Shown here piece by piece: positions 15,993-25,573 of a DNA stretch of 55,030 bases. Source of the stretch: Melioribacter sp. Lineage in GTDB: Bacteria > Bacteroidota > Ignavibacteria > Ignavibacteriales > Melioribacteraceae. The translations under genes were made by a program, and so were the position numbers. Below the pieces are notes generated by a model. It was given only the letters and a program-made list of their open reading frames with translations. It searched no databases and was not told the origin of the DNA. The number at the start of each line of letters is the position of its first letter. Within the stretch, counting starts at the first letter, position 1. The stretch is from the NCBI GenBank assembly GCA_012026935.1, contig VEPI01000062.1, positions 4,683-59,712 of the forward strand, written 5' to 3'.

Positions 15993-18755
15993 CTATAACG
16001 AAAAATTTATCCGGGAGTAAACATAACGGCCATTGTAACCGGACGGCGACAAACTGCTGTAAGGAAGAATTCCGCTGTTGCTGTTTATCTTTAGAACTTT
16101 ATCCGGATACTTATCCAAAAGATTATTAACACCAACCGCAAGAGTTAAACCCTTTATGATATTATATGCAGCTTCAGCATCAACAACCCAAACCGTAGAA
16201 AAAGTTTGGTCCTGAATAACGTTATTATTGAACGATGTAATTTCACCATACCGAGCAGCTCTTGCCATAAAACTCCATTCAGAGATAGAATAATTTGCTT
16301 GGAAGTTCCATGAGCTTAAAGGTTGCCCTCTTTCAAATCTTCCCTGTTCAACTCGCCCAAGCAGCGGGATAGTTGTAATTGCTTTTATTTGATCAGGAGT
16401 TTGAATTTGATCTTTGTTTGTAATATCGGTCTGATTGAAATTCAAAGCTGCTGTTAATCTTAAAACACTATTGCCAATGGAAACGCCGTATTTGGCAGTT
16501 ATATCAACACCTTTTGTTTTGGTGTCGAGAGCATTTGTAAAGAAACGGCCACCTGAAGCATTTATACCTTTCGATTGAAGGAAGTTTGTTATTCCTGTTC
16601 CCGTAAAGTTTTCAGTTAAAACAATTCTGTTGGTTATGTTAATTTGATAACCATCAACGGTAATAGAAAAATCATTATCGGTAAAAGTTAATCCGCCGCT
16701 AATATTCACGGATTTTTCTGCAGTAAGATCTTTAGCTCCCAATGCTATTGCAACCGGAGAATTTACAGGGAAAGTTCCCAATTCAAACGGAACGCCGCCT
16801 ATAAAATTTGTTGCAATGGACGAAAAGAATTCTTGTGATAATGACGGAGCCCTGAAACCATTGCTTATTGCAGCTCTTGCAGCGAAGCCTGGTAAGATTT
16901 CATATCGTGCATCAAACTTACCAGTAATTGTTGAACCAAAGTCGCTGTAATTTTCGAATCTTGCTGCGGCTCCAAGAGTTAACTGTGCGGTTGCCTGGTT
17001 TTCAAGATCAACATAAATACCTACGTTTGTGCGCGATTGATCTTGGGCATTGTTTGGAGCGAATCCCGGAAAAACTTGTGCGCCAACAGCTGCAGCTTTT
17101 CCTGCATTAGGACCATCAAGAATTTTTACACCGCCATCCAGGTACGATGTTGGATCTCCTGCAACCACCTGATAATTTTCCCATCTAAACTCTACGCCTG
17201 CTGCAATGTTTAATGGATTCGCTGTTCCAATCTCAAGTTGTCTCACAAAATCAATTGTTGTTGATGACTGATAGAATTTTAATGCACCTACATTAAAAGA
17301 AGTCGGACTGGCCGTGCCGTAAGATGTGTTTAGGGAATTATCAACCCTGAAATTAAATGAGTTTCCGCCAAAAGCTTCTGCTGCATCATAAACCCATTCG
17401 CCGAGACTCCCCTTTAATCCGGCAACTAAGGAAGCATCATAAATTTTTGTATCAATGAACGGAAGAAATCCATTTGGATAAATTGCTCTCACGGTTCTAT
17501 CGTCGTTAGCACGTCTGTAAAATCCGCTTGCAGCACCATTTCTTAAACTGTAACCGCCGAAAGCATAAAATTGTGCACTCTCGGAAACAGGAACAGAGCT
17601 GTTAAGAAAAAGACCGATGTCTTCCAGATCAGCATCACCAAATCTGTGATTGAGTCTGCCAAAAGTTGCTTCACGCGGATCGGGCTGGCCGTTAATTGTA
17701 AAATACTGTTGGCGGTAATCCGGCGCGGAACGGTTTGTGAAATTATGTTTTCTGTATTCACCGCTTAGATAAACAACTCCGTCATTTAAATCAAAGCCGT
17801 ACCCAACATGAACAGTTTTTGAAAAACCATCCGTGATTTTTATATCCTGGGCATTTCCATCCCAGGGATATGTTGAAGCGGTTTCTCCGGCAATATTTGC
17901 CTCTGCTTCCGAGTAACCTCTGTTTTCAGTTGTGATGTATTCACCGTAAGAAGTTGAAGCGTCTAATCCTTTTTTACTTTTTAGAATGATATTGATTACA
18001 CCCGCAATAGCATCCGAACCGTATTGAGCAGAGGCGCCATCACGCAAAACTTCAATTCGTTCTATTGCAGATGCCGGAATTGCATTTAGATCTGTTCCCG
18101 AAGAGCCGCGACCAATGCTTCCGTTAACATTAACCAACGCGCTTGTGTATCTTCTTTTTCCATTAACCAAGACTAAAACTTGATCCGGATTAAGACCACG
18201 AAGCGTTGCCGGACGAACGTGATCTGACCCGTCTGTTATGCTAGCTTGCGGTGCGTTGTAAGACGGAACCAAAACTTTTAATAAATCGGTTGTTTGTGTA
18301 AACCCCGATTGCTCGATGTCTTTCGCAGTGAGAACATCTATTGGTACAGGGGAGTTAACTATGGTTCTGTCTTGTGTTCTTGTTCCCAGCACAACAACTT
18401 CTTGTGTGCCAATAATATCGTTCTGCAAATCAATATTTTGTTCTACAGCTTCACCGTCGTTAACGCTCAACTCAAAGCGTGTAGTTTTGTAGCCCACATA
18501 ACTAACTTGAACGTGATAGTGTCCCGCCGGAACTTTTACCGCATATTCGCCATTGGCATTTGTATTTGTACCAATGCGGGTTCCAATAACAGTAACATTT
18601 GCGCTAAGTAAAACCTCGCCGGTTTTAGCGTCCTTAACAACACCCTTAATGCTTCCCGAACCTTGAGCAAATGTTTGAATTCCAAATAAGAAAGCGAACA
18701 GAACAAAAAAGACGGTTAATCCGTATTTCTTTTTGGTTATAGATTTATAACTCAT
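15993..18755 (-). CDS. TonB-dependent outer-membrane receptor with N-terminal carboxypeptidase-regulatory-like domain
   Basis: A 920-residue outer-membrane active-transport barrel. The signal peptide spans about 1-31 (ends FAQG). Residues about 33-115 form a CarboxypepD_reg-like beta-sandwich (GVVKDAKTGEVLLSANV..), and about 125-260 the plug domain (RGLNPDQVLVLVNGKRR, then IERIEVLRDGASAQYGSDAIAGVINI). The rest is the 22-strand barrel ending in an aromatic C-terminal residue pattern (YVYSRINFSL). No SusD partner is adjacent, so it is not a standard SusCD glycan system; the ligand is unknown. A strong GAGGAGG ribosome-binding site (18760-18766) lies just upstream of the ATG. Confidence 0.94.
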   Translation of the reverse strand: MSYKSITKKKYGLTVFFVLFAFLFGIQTFAQGSGSIKGVVKDAKTGEVLLSANVTVIGTRIGTNTNANGEYAVKVPAGHYHVQVSYVGYKTTRFELSVNDGEAVEQNIDLQNDIIGTQEVVVLGTRTQDRTIVNSPVPIDVLTAKDIEQSGFTQTTDLLKVLVPSYNAPQASITDGSDHVRPATLRGLNPDQVLVLVNGKRRYTSALVNVNGSIGRGSSGTDLNAIPASAIERIEVLRDGASAQYGSDAIAGVINIILKSKKGLDASTSYGEYITTENRGYSEAEANIAGETASTYPWDGNAQDIKITDGFSKTVHVGYGFDLNDGVVYLSGEYRKHNFTNRSAPDYRQQYFTINGQPDPREATFGRLNHRFGDADLEDIGLFLNSSVPVSESAQFYAFGGYSLRNGAASGFYRRANDDRTVRAIYPNGFLPFIDTKIYDASLVAGLKGSLGEWVYDAAEAFGGNSFNFRVDNSLNTSYGTASPTSFNVGALKFYQSSTTIDFVRQLEIGTANPLNIAAGVEFRWENYQVVAGDPTSYLDGGVKILDGPNAGKAAAVGAQVFPGFAPNNAQDQSRTNVGIYVDLENQATAQLTLGAAARFENYSDFGSTITGKFDARYEILPGFAARAAISNGFRAPSLSQEFFSSIATNFIGGVPFELGTFPVNSPVAIALGAKDLTAEKSVNISGGLTFTDNDFSITVDGYQINITNRIVLTENFTGTGITNFLQSKGINASGGRFFTNALDTKTKGVDITAKYGVSIGNSVLRLTAALNFNQTDITNKDQIQTPDQIKAITTIPLLGRVEQGRFERGQPLSSWNFQANYSISEWSFMARAARYGEITSFNNNVIQDQTFSTVWVVDAEAAYNIIKGLTLAVGVNNLLDKYPDKVLKINSNSGILPYSSLSPSGYNGRYVYSRINFSL

Positions 18756-18820
18756 ACTACCTCCTCGTAGATGATTTATTAAAAAAATACAATGAAAGAA
18801 ATTATAGCTTTAATGATCTA

Positions 18821-20578
18821 TCAGAAACCTACAGCAGCCCCACTGCCCCTTGGATCCGATGCACCAAAAATTATATGATTGTCGTTGTCAATCATTATTC
18901 CTTCAGCCAATCCTAAAATTGTGAATTTTTGATTAGCGTCTTCAAATTTGTATCCCCTCTTTTGCAAATTTGTTTTTACATCTTTCGGGAAAGAAAATTT
19001 TTCATAAAATATTTCATCCGGCATCCATTGATGATGTATTCTTGGCGCGGATACCGCTTCAGCAATGTTCATTCCGAAATCAATACAATTCATAATTACT
19101 TGCAAGACAGTAGTGATAATTCTTGAACCACCCGGAGAACCGATAATGATGAATGGTTTACCATCTTTTAAAACTATAGTTGGGGTCATTGAACTAAGAG
19201 GTCTTTTTCCTGGCTGGATTGAATTTCCTTCAGATCCCAACAAACCAAATTGATTTGGTTCACCAGGCTTTGCGCTAAAGTCATCCATTTCGTTGTTGAG
19301 TAAAAATCCGGCACCGTCCACAACAATCCCGGAACCGAACGCAGAATTAATAGTTGTTGTTACACTCACGGCATTTCCGCTCTCATCATAAACAGAATAG
19401 TGGGTTGTTTCATCACTCTCATTAAATTTTGCGGGGTCGCCGGCATTTATTTCTTTGGAGGGAACGGCTCCGTCTTTACGCGTTTCAATTTTATTGTAAA
19501 TGGTTTTTGCGTACGTTTTAGAAATCAAACCACGTTTGGGAACATTGAAAAAATCTTCATCGCCTAAAAGAAAAGTTCTATCTGCGTAAGTATATTTCAT
19601 CGCTTCAACAAGCTTATGAATGTATTCGCTGCTTCCCCAATCATCCTTTGAAAATTTATAGTTCTCAAGAATGTTTAACATTTCAACAAGGGCAATACCG
19701 CCGGAACTTGAAGGAGGCATAGAAACTATTTTGTAGCCCCGGTATGTTCCTTCAACAGGAATTCTCTCCACCGGTTTGTATTCGTCAAGATCAGCTTGGG
19801 TTATATAACCGCCGAGAGATCGAATTTGTTTAACAAGCAACTCTGCCGTTTTTCCTTTATAAAAACCATCGGTTCCTTTTTCTTTGATTAACTCAAGAGT
19901 ATTTGCAAGATCGGTCTGTTTGAATAAATCACCTTCTTGAAACGGAGCGCCATCTTTTGAAAATATTTTATAACTAGAAGGATATTTTTTGAATAAGGAA
20001 AGAAAATTTTTAAATCCGCTTGCAGTTTTATAATCAAGGAACCACCCGTTTTTAGCAAGATCAATCGCAGGTTGAATTACTTGCGAGAGGGGCATCGTTC
20101 CATATTTTTTGAGTGCGTAAATTAATCCAGCTATGCTTCCAGGCACCGCAGCTGAAGTTGTTCCTTCTTGACTTAATGCAGGTATATAATTTCCATTTTT
20201 ATCAAGGTACATTTCTTTGTTTGCAGACAGCGGAGCCTTCTCGCGGTAATCAATAGTGGTATTGGTTCCATTTTGTAAATGAACAACCATAAATCCTCCG
20301 CCCCCAATGTTGCCGGCATACGGATAAGTAACTGCCAATGTAAATCCAACTGCTACGGCAGCATCAACAGCATTACCGCCGCTCTCCATAATTTTTACAC
20401 CGACACGTGAGGCAAGTTCACTTGCCGAGACAACCATTCCGTGTTTATTCCTTACTAATTGGGAAGTTTGCGCAAAAGCGCCAGCATTCAAAATGGTAAT
20501 TATTAGTAAATATCTAAAAATCCCGGGAAAGATTTTTTTTATGCTTGCGTTTTTAATACTTATCACCACAGACTCCAC
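18821..20578 (-). CDS. ggt: gamma-glutamyltransferase (periplasmic)
   Basis: An Ntn-hydrolase that transfers or hydrolyses the gamma-glutamyl group of glutathione and related peptides. The 585-residue precursor carries a signal-anchor/signal peptide (about 18-36) and the family motifs GGNAVDAAVAVGFT (68-80), NIGGGGFMVVH (90-100), PSSSGGIALVEMLNILE and the autoprocessing site DETTHYSV, with Thr391 as the expected N-terminal nucleophile of the small subunit. It also has the GSPGGSRIITTVLQ region. Length and order are typical. It lies 65 bp upstream of the TonB-receptor gene on the same strand, but that gene has its own strong ribosome-binding site; co-transcription is possible. Confidence 0.95.
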   Translation of the reverse strand: MESVVISIKNASIKKIFPGIFRYLLIITILNAGAFAQTSQLVRNKHGMVVSASELASRVGVKIMESGGNAVDAAVAVGFTLAVTYPYAGNIGGGGFMVVHLQNGTNTTIDYREKAPLSANKEMYLDKNGNYIPALSQEGTTSAAVPGSIAGLIYALKKYGTMPLSQVIQPAIDLAKNGWFLDYKTASGFKNFLSLFKKYPSSYKIFSKDGAPFQEGDLFKQTDLANTLELIKEKGTDGFYKGKTAELLVKQIRSLGGYITQADLDEYKPVERIPVEGTYRGYKIVSMPPSSSGGIALVEMLNILENYKFSKDDWGSSEYIHKLVEAMKYTYADRTFLLGDEDFFNVPKRGLISKTYAKTIYNKIETRKDGAVPSKEINAGDPAKFNESDETTHYSVYDESGNAVSVTTTINSAFGSGIVVDGAGFLLNNEMDDFSAKPGEPNQFGLLGSEGNSIQPGKRPLSSMTPTIVLKDGKPFIIIGSPGGSRIITTVLQVIMNCIDFGMNIAEAVSAPRIHHQWMPDEIFYEKFSFPKDVKTNLQKRGYKFEDANQKFTILGLAEGIMIDNDNHIIFGASDPRGSGAAVGF

Positions 20579-20695
20579 ATATATGAATTACGAATATTAC
20601 TTATTCCGAATCGTTGAATAAACGGTAATACTAAAAATTTTTTATGTATTTAGTTTTAAATCTTACTCCAGATTGAAAAATGGTTCTAAAACAAG

Positions 20696-20722
20696 AAAGC
20701 CCTTCACTTTAGGAAGGGCTTT
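20696..20722 (-). terminator. intrinsic terminator
   Basis: A perfect 10-bp stem AAAGCCCTTC (20696-20705) / GAAGGGCTTT (20713-20722) with a 7-base loop. On the minus strand it is followed by CTTGTTTT. It probably ends the transcript of the CBM9/DUF5916 gene and/or the small reading frame at 20747-20848, and insulates ggt. Confidence 0.75.
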
Positions 20723-20746
20723 GGCTAAAAACAATTTTTATTAAAA

Positions 20747-20848
20747 TTAATTAGTCGCCGCCCTAAGCAGTATAAACTGCATAAGCAAACAACAGAGCGT
20801 AATAAGAAAATTTGTTTTTATGTTGAAGATAATTTTTTTCTTGTTCAT
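20747..20848 (-). CDS. possible small hydrophobic peptide (33 aa)
   Basis: An ATG-initiated frame encoding a 33-residue peptide: a basic N-terminus (MNKKKIIFNIK) followed by one hydrophobic helix (FLITLCCLLMQFILL) and a short polar tail. It ends 24 bases before a strong terminator hairpin, so it would sit as a discrete small transcript unit or as the tail of the upstream gene's message. No clear ribosome-binding site is visible. It could be a small membrane peptide, a leader peptide or chance. Confidence 0.3.
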   Translation of the reverse strand: MNKKKIIFNIKTNFLITLCCLLMQFILLRAATN

Positions 20849-20965
20849 AATTTAAAAACAAGGTAATTAAAAAAGGATATTATGTCAAGCAATGAGGATG
20901 TTTCACTCTTATGATGATGAGATGATAAAAAAATAAAGTTCTTTTAAGTATTTAAAAAAAGGAAA

Positions 20966-23617
20966 TTACATATTAAACCAATAAGAAAATTTTACCATTA
21001 AAATATTATCTCCGTCAGCTTTCCAAAGATTTTTGAAATCCCTCGCGAAATTAAAATCGCCTGGATTCTCAAAATTTGTTTGATTGTGTGACCAGACAAA
21101 ATAAAAAATAGAACCCGGTAAAATCTCCCACCGCAACACTGCGGTGCCTCTTAAGGACTTGTAATTAAAATTTGGATTACCGAACGAAAATCCTTGTGAG
21201 GGACCAACTCCATCCGGATCAACAGAATATAATTGTGCCGCCGGATCGTAGTTAATTGTTGACCCCGAACTTCCGTAAATATTAAAATCTGTAGTTTTGG
21301 CTTTTGCAAGTTCCTTGAACTCGCCGTATTCCCCGACGGCAAAGAAGGGTTGCATGAATAATTGTAAACTAAGCGATGGGGAAAAAGTCCAATTCAATCT
21401 GATATTGGCAGAAAGAGTGTGTTGATTTATTTTTCCGAAAACATATCTTGTGTTAAACGTATTAACCGCTGCAGCATCGTCAAAATTGCCAACCCATTGA
21501 CGGGGATCTTTGTTTACAGAATAATCCGGACCAATGCTGAATGTAATCTGTGTGTTTGGTTTCCATGTTAATGCTAAATTATATTCTTGATATACACCGC
21601 CGAGAGCATCTTTTGCATATGTTGCATTTAATTCTCCGATAATTTTTTCTCTACTGTCGGAACTAGCATAAAGCCAGACATTATACTCAGAGGGCTGAAT
21701 AGTCAACGGACCGCCGCGCGTAAATGTTTTATTTATAGATTCAAAGGAGTAATTTCCTCCAACGTTAACGCTATAATAGTTTGTAAACGTTACACCAGAC
21801 CGCCCCCAAATAAAATTACTAATTGTATTTCCTTCAAAATCCAACGACCGTGCGTAGGAAACATAAACTTGTTTGGATCTGAAAACTCCTTCCGGTTCAA
21901 ACCAACGATAACCTAAAACCGTGTGCACGTTTATCCTGTCCGCCATCCATTGGTAGCCCAGGTCATTCTGTTCAAAACCGGGAGAAACAAAACCCACAGC
22001 AGAGTTGATGTAAAAATTCCCTTGTTGTTTATTTAACATAATTCTTCCATAATAACCCGAAAGAGAAGTTCTTGTTGGATCATAAATTGCATATGTTGCG
22101 TCGGGTCTTTGGTAATATCTGTAAGGTTGTTTCTGTAGAATTTGTAAATATTCTTTAGTTCCGTTAACGTAAGTACCGGCGACAGCGGCAGCTAAAACAT
22201 ATTCTTTATTATCATCAAGAGTAGTCCAACCATCTAAGCCGAAAGCGTAAGCATTCCTTGATAAATTATTTTTTAAGGTATTGTCATTGAAACTTCTGTT
22301 GACATTTGTAAACATAAATCCAAGGGATTGTCGTCCTTCGTTAAATTCTTTTTTCGAACGAAAGACACCATAATAAGTAAAGGGTTCAACCTCTTCATTT
22401 GTTTTAGTGCCGTTATTCCAAAGAGAAGCATATGTTCTTTCGGTAACAGCCGCAATGGCTCCGATGGAGGTTGTTTCATCAAGCTTTCCGGAAAGTTTTG
22501 CCGCGCCAAGAATTTTTGTTTCAGAGGGGTATTGAACATACTCGGCATTTGATACTGCGCCTCTAGGCGGACGACCAATTCTACGCGAGTAAAATAATTC
22601 AGGCCAGCCGAAATTAAATCCCCAATTATTGTTAACGCCACCTACTCCAAAATAAAAATTATCAGATCCTTCAATGAAGAAAGGACGCTTTTCGTTGAAG
22701 TAAGATTCGAACGCCGATAAATTTATTACCGCCGGGTCAACTTCAACTTGACCGAAATCCGGGTTTATTGTACCATCAATATTTAGATTGCTTCCAATCC
22801 CGATTTTAAAATCAGCTCCGAACGTTGATTTGAATTGACTGGATTTATAGAAAGGATCATTTTGATCGTGAACGAGAGATTGAGCTTTTTGAACAACATA
22901 GGGGAGTATTTCGAAACGTTGTTTGGGCTTTACTCCATCAAGTCCGTTAAGAGTTGCAAATCTTGAAACAAAACCGCTTTCATTTTTAGGCACCATCACA
23001 TAAAATGATTTTTCATTGTTGCGTTTAATTTCTCTTGTAAAATTTACTCCCCATGTCATTTTATCTACTTCATTGAAACGTAGCTGCGAAAAAGGAATTT
23101 TCATTTCTAAAATCCAGCCAGTCTCATCAACAGAAGTTTTTGCTTCCCAAATACCATCCCATGTTGCGTCATCCCAGCTATCATTAAATAAAACGCCATC
23201 AATCATTGTTCCGCCGGCGTTAACTCCAAAATAATTTCCGGTTCGCCTATCGTTGTAGGGATCCACATAAAATCCGAACCAATCCGAGTTTGAATATCCG
23301 TCTTTTCTTGCAAGACTTGCATCAATCATATCTGGTTTTGAATCATATAAATGTGCAGCCACATAAATATTGTCTTCATCATAGGCAATCCACACCTCGG
23401 TTTTTTCTGTAGCAGGAGCGCCTTCGTTGGGATCGCGTTGGGTAAAATCTTTTATCGGCTCTTTTTGCCAAATCGGTTCTGTAAGTTTACCATCAAGATT
23501 TATTTTTAAATTATCTAATTTATATGCAGGTACAACTTTTTGCGTGCTAACTTTGCCAGAACCGAAAACCAATAATTGCACTAGAAAGTAAAAAAAGATT
23601 GTCGTTAATTTTCTCAT
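20966..23617 (-). CDS. CBM9-like / DUF5916 outer-membrane protein
   Basis: An 883-residue secreted protein. The signal peptide spans about 1-25. Residues about 35-230 form a family-9 carbohydrate-binding-module-like beta-sandwich (LDGKLTEPIWQKEPIKDFTQ.., WIAYDEDNIYVAAHL, DWFGFYVDPYNDRRTGNYF, GWILEMKIPFSQLRF). The rest is a DUF5916-type region with alternating aromatic strands, ending in a barrel-like FSYWFNM. The EKRPFFIEGSDNF segment is a typical DUF5916 landmark. Such proteins are common in Bacteroidota and are presumed outer-membrane barrels; their physiological role is not established. AGGAAAGG precedes the ATG. Confidence 0.85.
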   Translation of the reverse strand: MRKLTTIFFYFLVQLLVFGSGKVSTQKVVPAYKLDNLKINLDGKLTEPIWQKEPIKDFTQRDPNEGAPATEKTEVWIAYDEDNIYVAAHLYDSKPDMIDASLARKDGYSNSDWFGFYVDPYNDRRTGNYFGVNAGGTMIDGVLFNDSWDDATWDGIWEAKTSVDETGWILEMKIPFSQLRFNEVDKMTWGVNFTREIKRNNEKSFYVMVPKNESGFVSRFATLNGLDGVKPKQRFEILPYVVQKAQSLVHDQNDPFYKSSQFKSTFGADFKIGIGSNLNIDGTINPDFGQVEVDPAVINLSAFESYFNEKRPFFIEGSDNFYFGVGGVNNNWGFNFGWPELFYSRRIGRPPRGAVSNAEYVQYPSETKILGAAKLSGKLDETTSIGAIAAVTERTYASLWNNGTKTNEEVEPFTYYGVFRSKKEFNEGRQSLGFMFTNVNRSFNDNTLKNNLSRNAYAFGLDGWTTLDDNKEYVLAAAVAGTYVNGTKEYLQILQKQPYRYYQRPDATYAIYDPTRTSLSGYYGRIMLNKQQGNFYINSAVGFVSPGFEQNDLGYQWMADRINVHTVLGYRWFEPEGVFRSKQVYVSYARSLDFEGNTISNFIWGRSGVTFTNYYSVNVGGNYSFESINKTFTRGGPLTIQPSEYNVWLYASSDSREKIIGELNATYAKDALGGVYQEYNLALTWKPNTQITFSIGPDYSVNKDPRQWVGNFDDAAAVNTFNTRYVFGKINQHTLSANIRLNWTFSPSLSLQLFMQPFFAVGEYGEFKELAKAKTTDFNIYGSSGSTINYDPAAQLYSVDPDGVGPSQGFSFGNPNFNYKSLRGTAVLRWEILPGSIFYFVWSHNQTNFENPGDFNFARDFKNLWKADGDNILMVKFSYWFNM

Positions 23618-23754
23618 ACAAACCTTTCCTGATGATTTTAATAACTAAATTCAAAAACCAAAAAAATCTAACACTGGTTTAGACTTGCAAGAAGATAAAA
23701 GGTTGCTTTATTAAAAGGGTAAAATTTTGGTGAGTCCGAGATATTAAATAAAAA

Positions 23755-23777
23755 AGGGCAAGTAGAAGACTTGCCCT
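23755..23777 (-). terminator. intrinsic terminator of the sigma/anti-sigma/DUF4252 operon
   Basis: The stem GGGCAAG (23756-23762) / CTTGCCC (23770-23776), closed by an extra A-T pair, has a 7-base loop. On the minus strand it is followed by six T residues. It lies 14 bases downstream of the DUF4252 stop codon. Confidence 0.88.
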
Positions 23778-23790
23778 AATAAAAAATATA

Positions 23791-24375
23791 TTATTTCTCT
23801 TTCTTAGCTTTATCTAAGCCGGGGACGTGTAATTGCTCGGAGAGTTTTCCTATAGTACTAAGATCAATTTTACCAACGATATTTACAAAAGTTGCTTTTC
23901 CAGAATCATCGGAATTTTCCCCTCCTTTTAATAATTTTTCCAAGGAGATGATTGTTAATCCAACAAATTCGTTGTCAGCGCCCTTCTTGATATAGACATT
24001 GGTATAATTCCCTTTGTTGTTGGTGCGGATAATTCGATCCCAATTTTTCGATTGTAGATTGTTGTCCATTGATTCAACAGCGGTTTCCATATTTGTGAGT
24101 TCATTCTTTGGAATCTTAAATTCATTTACACGAATTAATTTTAATCCGCCAATTGCATCACCAAGACCTTCTTTTTTATCCTGCGCTAGACCGGCAACCA
24201 TTTTCAACAAAGGCTCTTCAAGATAAACCTCGGTGATGGACTCGGCATTCTTTAATTGTGCAAAATCTCTATAGTTAAAGTAACCCGGATATTTTGAATA
24301 ATCTTCCTTCTGCTGTGCAAAGAAAAGAGCGCTCATGGCAAAAAGTAGAACTAGAGTGGTTTTTAATGATTTCAT
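23791..24375 (-). CDS. DUF4252-family secreted protein
   Basis: A 194-residue protein with a signal peptide (about 1-20, ends FFAQQ). It resembles DUF4252 proteins in length, in operon position after an ECF sigma factor/anti-sigma pair, and in the central segment NNLQSKNWDRIIRTNN..NVYIKK, followed by FVGLTIISLE and FVNIVGKIDLSTIGKL. The function of the family is unknown; it is regularly found in sigma-factor operons of Bacteroidota, suggesting an envelope-stress output or sensor role. AAGGAG precedes the ATG. It overlaps the anti-sigma gene end by four bases. Confidence 0.78.
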   Translation of the reverse strand: MKSLKTTLVLLFAMSALFFAQQKEDYSKYPGYFNYRDFAQLKNAESITEVYLEEPLLKMVAGLAQDKKEGLGDAIGGLKLIRVNEFKIPKNELTNMETAVESMDNNLQSKNWDRIIRTNNKGNYTNVYIKKGADNEFVGLTIISLEKLLKGGENSDDSGKATFVNIVGKIDLSTIGKLSEQLHVPGLDKAKKEK

Positions 24376-24938
24376 TTTGTTTCTCCTTCTAATATGTTGT
24401 TTACAATTCCAATTCCCTCGTTAATAGGTTTAGCAACGCGCTCACCCATTATTTCGTTTTCAAGTGTAGATTGAGTCTGTTTGAAAAATTTTCCAACTAT
24501 GTTAAAAGCTTGGCGCACCTGTTTATCGGCGCTAATTATTTCTGCTTCCGAATACTTGTAATTGTACTGGACCGGTTTATTAATTATAAGTGTTGTAATA
24601 ATAGCCCCAATAAGTATGATTGTTGTTGTAGCAGAGACAAATGGCCGGGAAAAAACCACAGAATAAAAATCAAATAAAAACGAGTTGGTATTTTTAGCTT
24701 TTGGAAAATTCTTTTTTACAATATTTCTAAGTAAATCATCGGGATATTCTTCTTCACGAAGCACATCAACTTCTTTTGCAGTTTGTTTGTAGGAAGTGAA
24801 GACCTTATAAATTTCCGGATTTTGTTTTGCGGCGCGCATAACAATAAATTTATCCTTAAACGTTGCGTCCCCGTAAGCAACGGAAATTATTTTATTTAAC
24901 ATCTCTTCGTTTAATTCATAAGATTTCTTGCTGACCAT
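24372..24938 (-). CDS. putative transmembrane anti-sigma factor
   Basis: A 188-residue single-pass membrane protein. The cytoplasmic N-terminal half (about 1-95, helical, charged) is followed by one transmembrane segment (about 98-117, FVSATTTIILIGAIITTLII) and a short extracytoplasmic helical tail. It overlaps the ECF sigma gene by 23 bp, the standard placement for an anti-sigma factor. No HxxxCxxC zinc motif is visible, so it would be a non-zinc type. Its identity rests on topology and operon position. Confidence 0.7.
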   Translation of the reverse strand: MVSKKSYELNEEMLNKIISVAYGDATFKDKFIVMRAAKQNPEIYKVFTSYKQTAKEVDVLREEEYPDDLLRNIVKKNFPKAKNTNSFLFDFYSVVFSRPFVSATTTIILIGAIITTLIINKPVQYNYKYSEAEIISADKQVRQAFNIVGKFFKQTQSTLENEIMGERVAKPINEGIGIVNNILEGETK

Positions 24939-25449
24939 ATCCCTTTAACTCCTCTTGCAATTTTTTTCTAGCCCTTAGAAGATAAACCTTAACCGAATTA
25001 ATGGGCAGATCGAGAGCCTTGCTGATTTCTTTGTATTTCATTTCCTCTATTTCGTATAGAACAAAGACGCCTCTTAAATTTTCGGGCAACCGTTGAATTG
25101 CCTCTTTAACTTTTGATGCCATCATTTTAAAGTGTGTTATTAAATATGGATTCTCGGAGTCATGATTCTTGCTGTATGTATCTTCAAAAAATTCATCTAT
25201 TTCAAACTCCCGTTTTACAGCAGCAGAGCGTCTTCGTAAAAAATCTATACATAAATTGTTGGTTGTTTTTATAATCCACGTCTTAGCTGCAAGAATGTTG
25301 AACTTATCAATATTTTGCCAAATTCGAATCATTACTTCTTGTGTAACATCATCTGCATCCATTCTGTTTTTCAGCATATAAAGCGAGTACGTATAAATTT
25401 TATTTTTATACTGCTGAATTAAGAAGCGATATCTTTGTTCTGCAAACAT
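24916..25449 (-). CDS. ECF-family RNA polymerase sigma factor
   Basis: A sigma-70 family, extracytoplasmic-function type regulator of 177 aa. Region 2 (about 8-75) contains YTYSLYMLKNRMDADDVTQEVMIRIWQNID and the -10-recognition helix TWIIKTTNNLCIDFLRRR. Region 4 (about 115-170) contains IQRLPENLRGVFVLYEIEEMKYKEISKALDLPINSVKVYLLRARKKL, a canonical helix-turn-helix binding the -35 element. First gene of a three-gene operon with the anti-sigma and DUF4252 genes. Such operons usually autoregulate from the promoter just upstream, in the 124-bp gap to the divergent gene. Confidence 0.95.
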   Translation of the reverse strand: MFAEQRYRFLIQQYKNKIYTYSLYMLKNRMDADDVTQEVMIRIWQNIDKFNILAAKTWIIKTTNNLCIDFLRRRSAAVKREFEIDEFFEDTYSKNHDSENPYLITHFKMMASKVKEAIQRLPENLRGVFVLYEIEEMKYKEISKALDLPINSVKVYLLRARKKLQEELKGYGQQEIL

Positions 25450-25573
25450 TTACGATTTTCTATATTACAGACGAAACAATTAATTCTATTGTTACATTCT
25501 TTATTAAGAATTATTTTCAAAGTAAATCTTAAAAAGAAAAATCGGAATATCTAACAAAAAAGCGGCAGCAAGC

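Larger units (their letters stand above)
20579..20965. other. 387-bp intergenic region
   Basis: The gap between ggt and the CBM9/DUF5916 gene, both minus strand. It contains a strong hairpin (20696-20722) and a possible 33-codon hydrophobic reading frame just upstream of it (20747-20848). The rest is AT-rich, with the ggt promoter presumably in 20579-20695. I see no other conserved element. Confidence 0.6.

Noticed and set aside
15993-18755. SusC of a SusCD polysaccharide-utilisation locus
   Set aside because: No SusD-like lipoprotein or glycoside hydrolase adjacent.
22273-22641. 122-codon open frame inside the CBM9/DUF5916 gene, same strand, other frame
   Set aside because: Embedded in a well-supported gene, no independent start signal.
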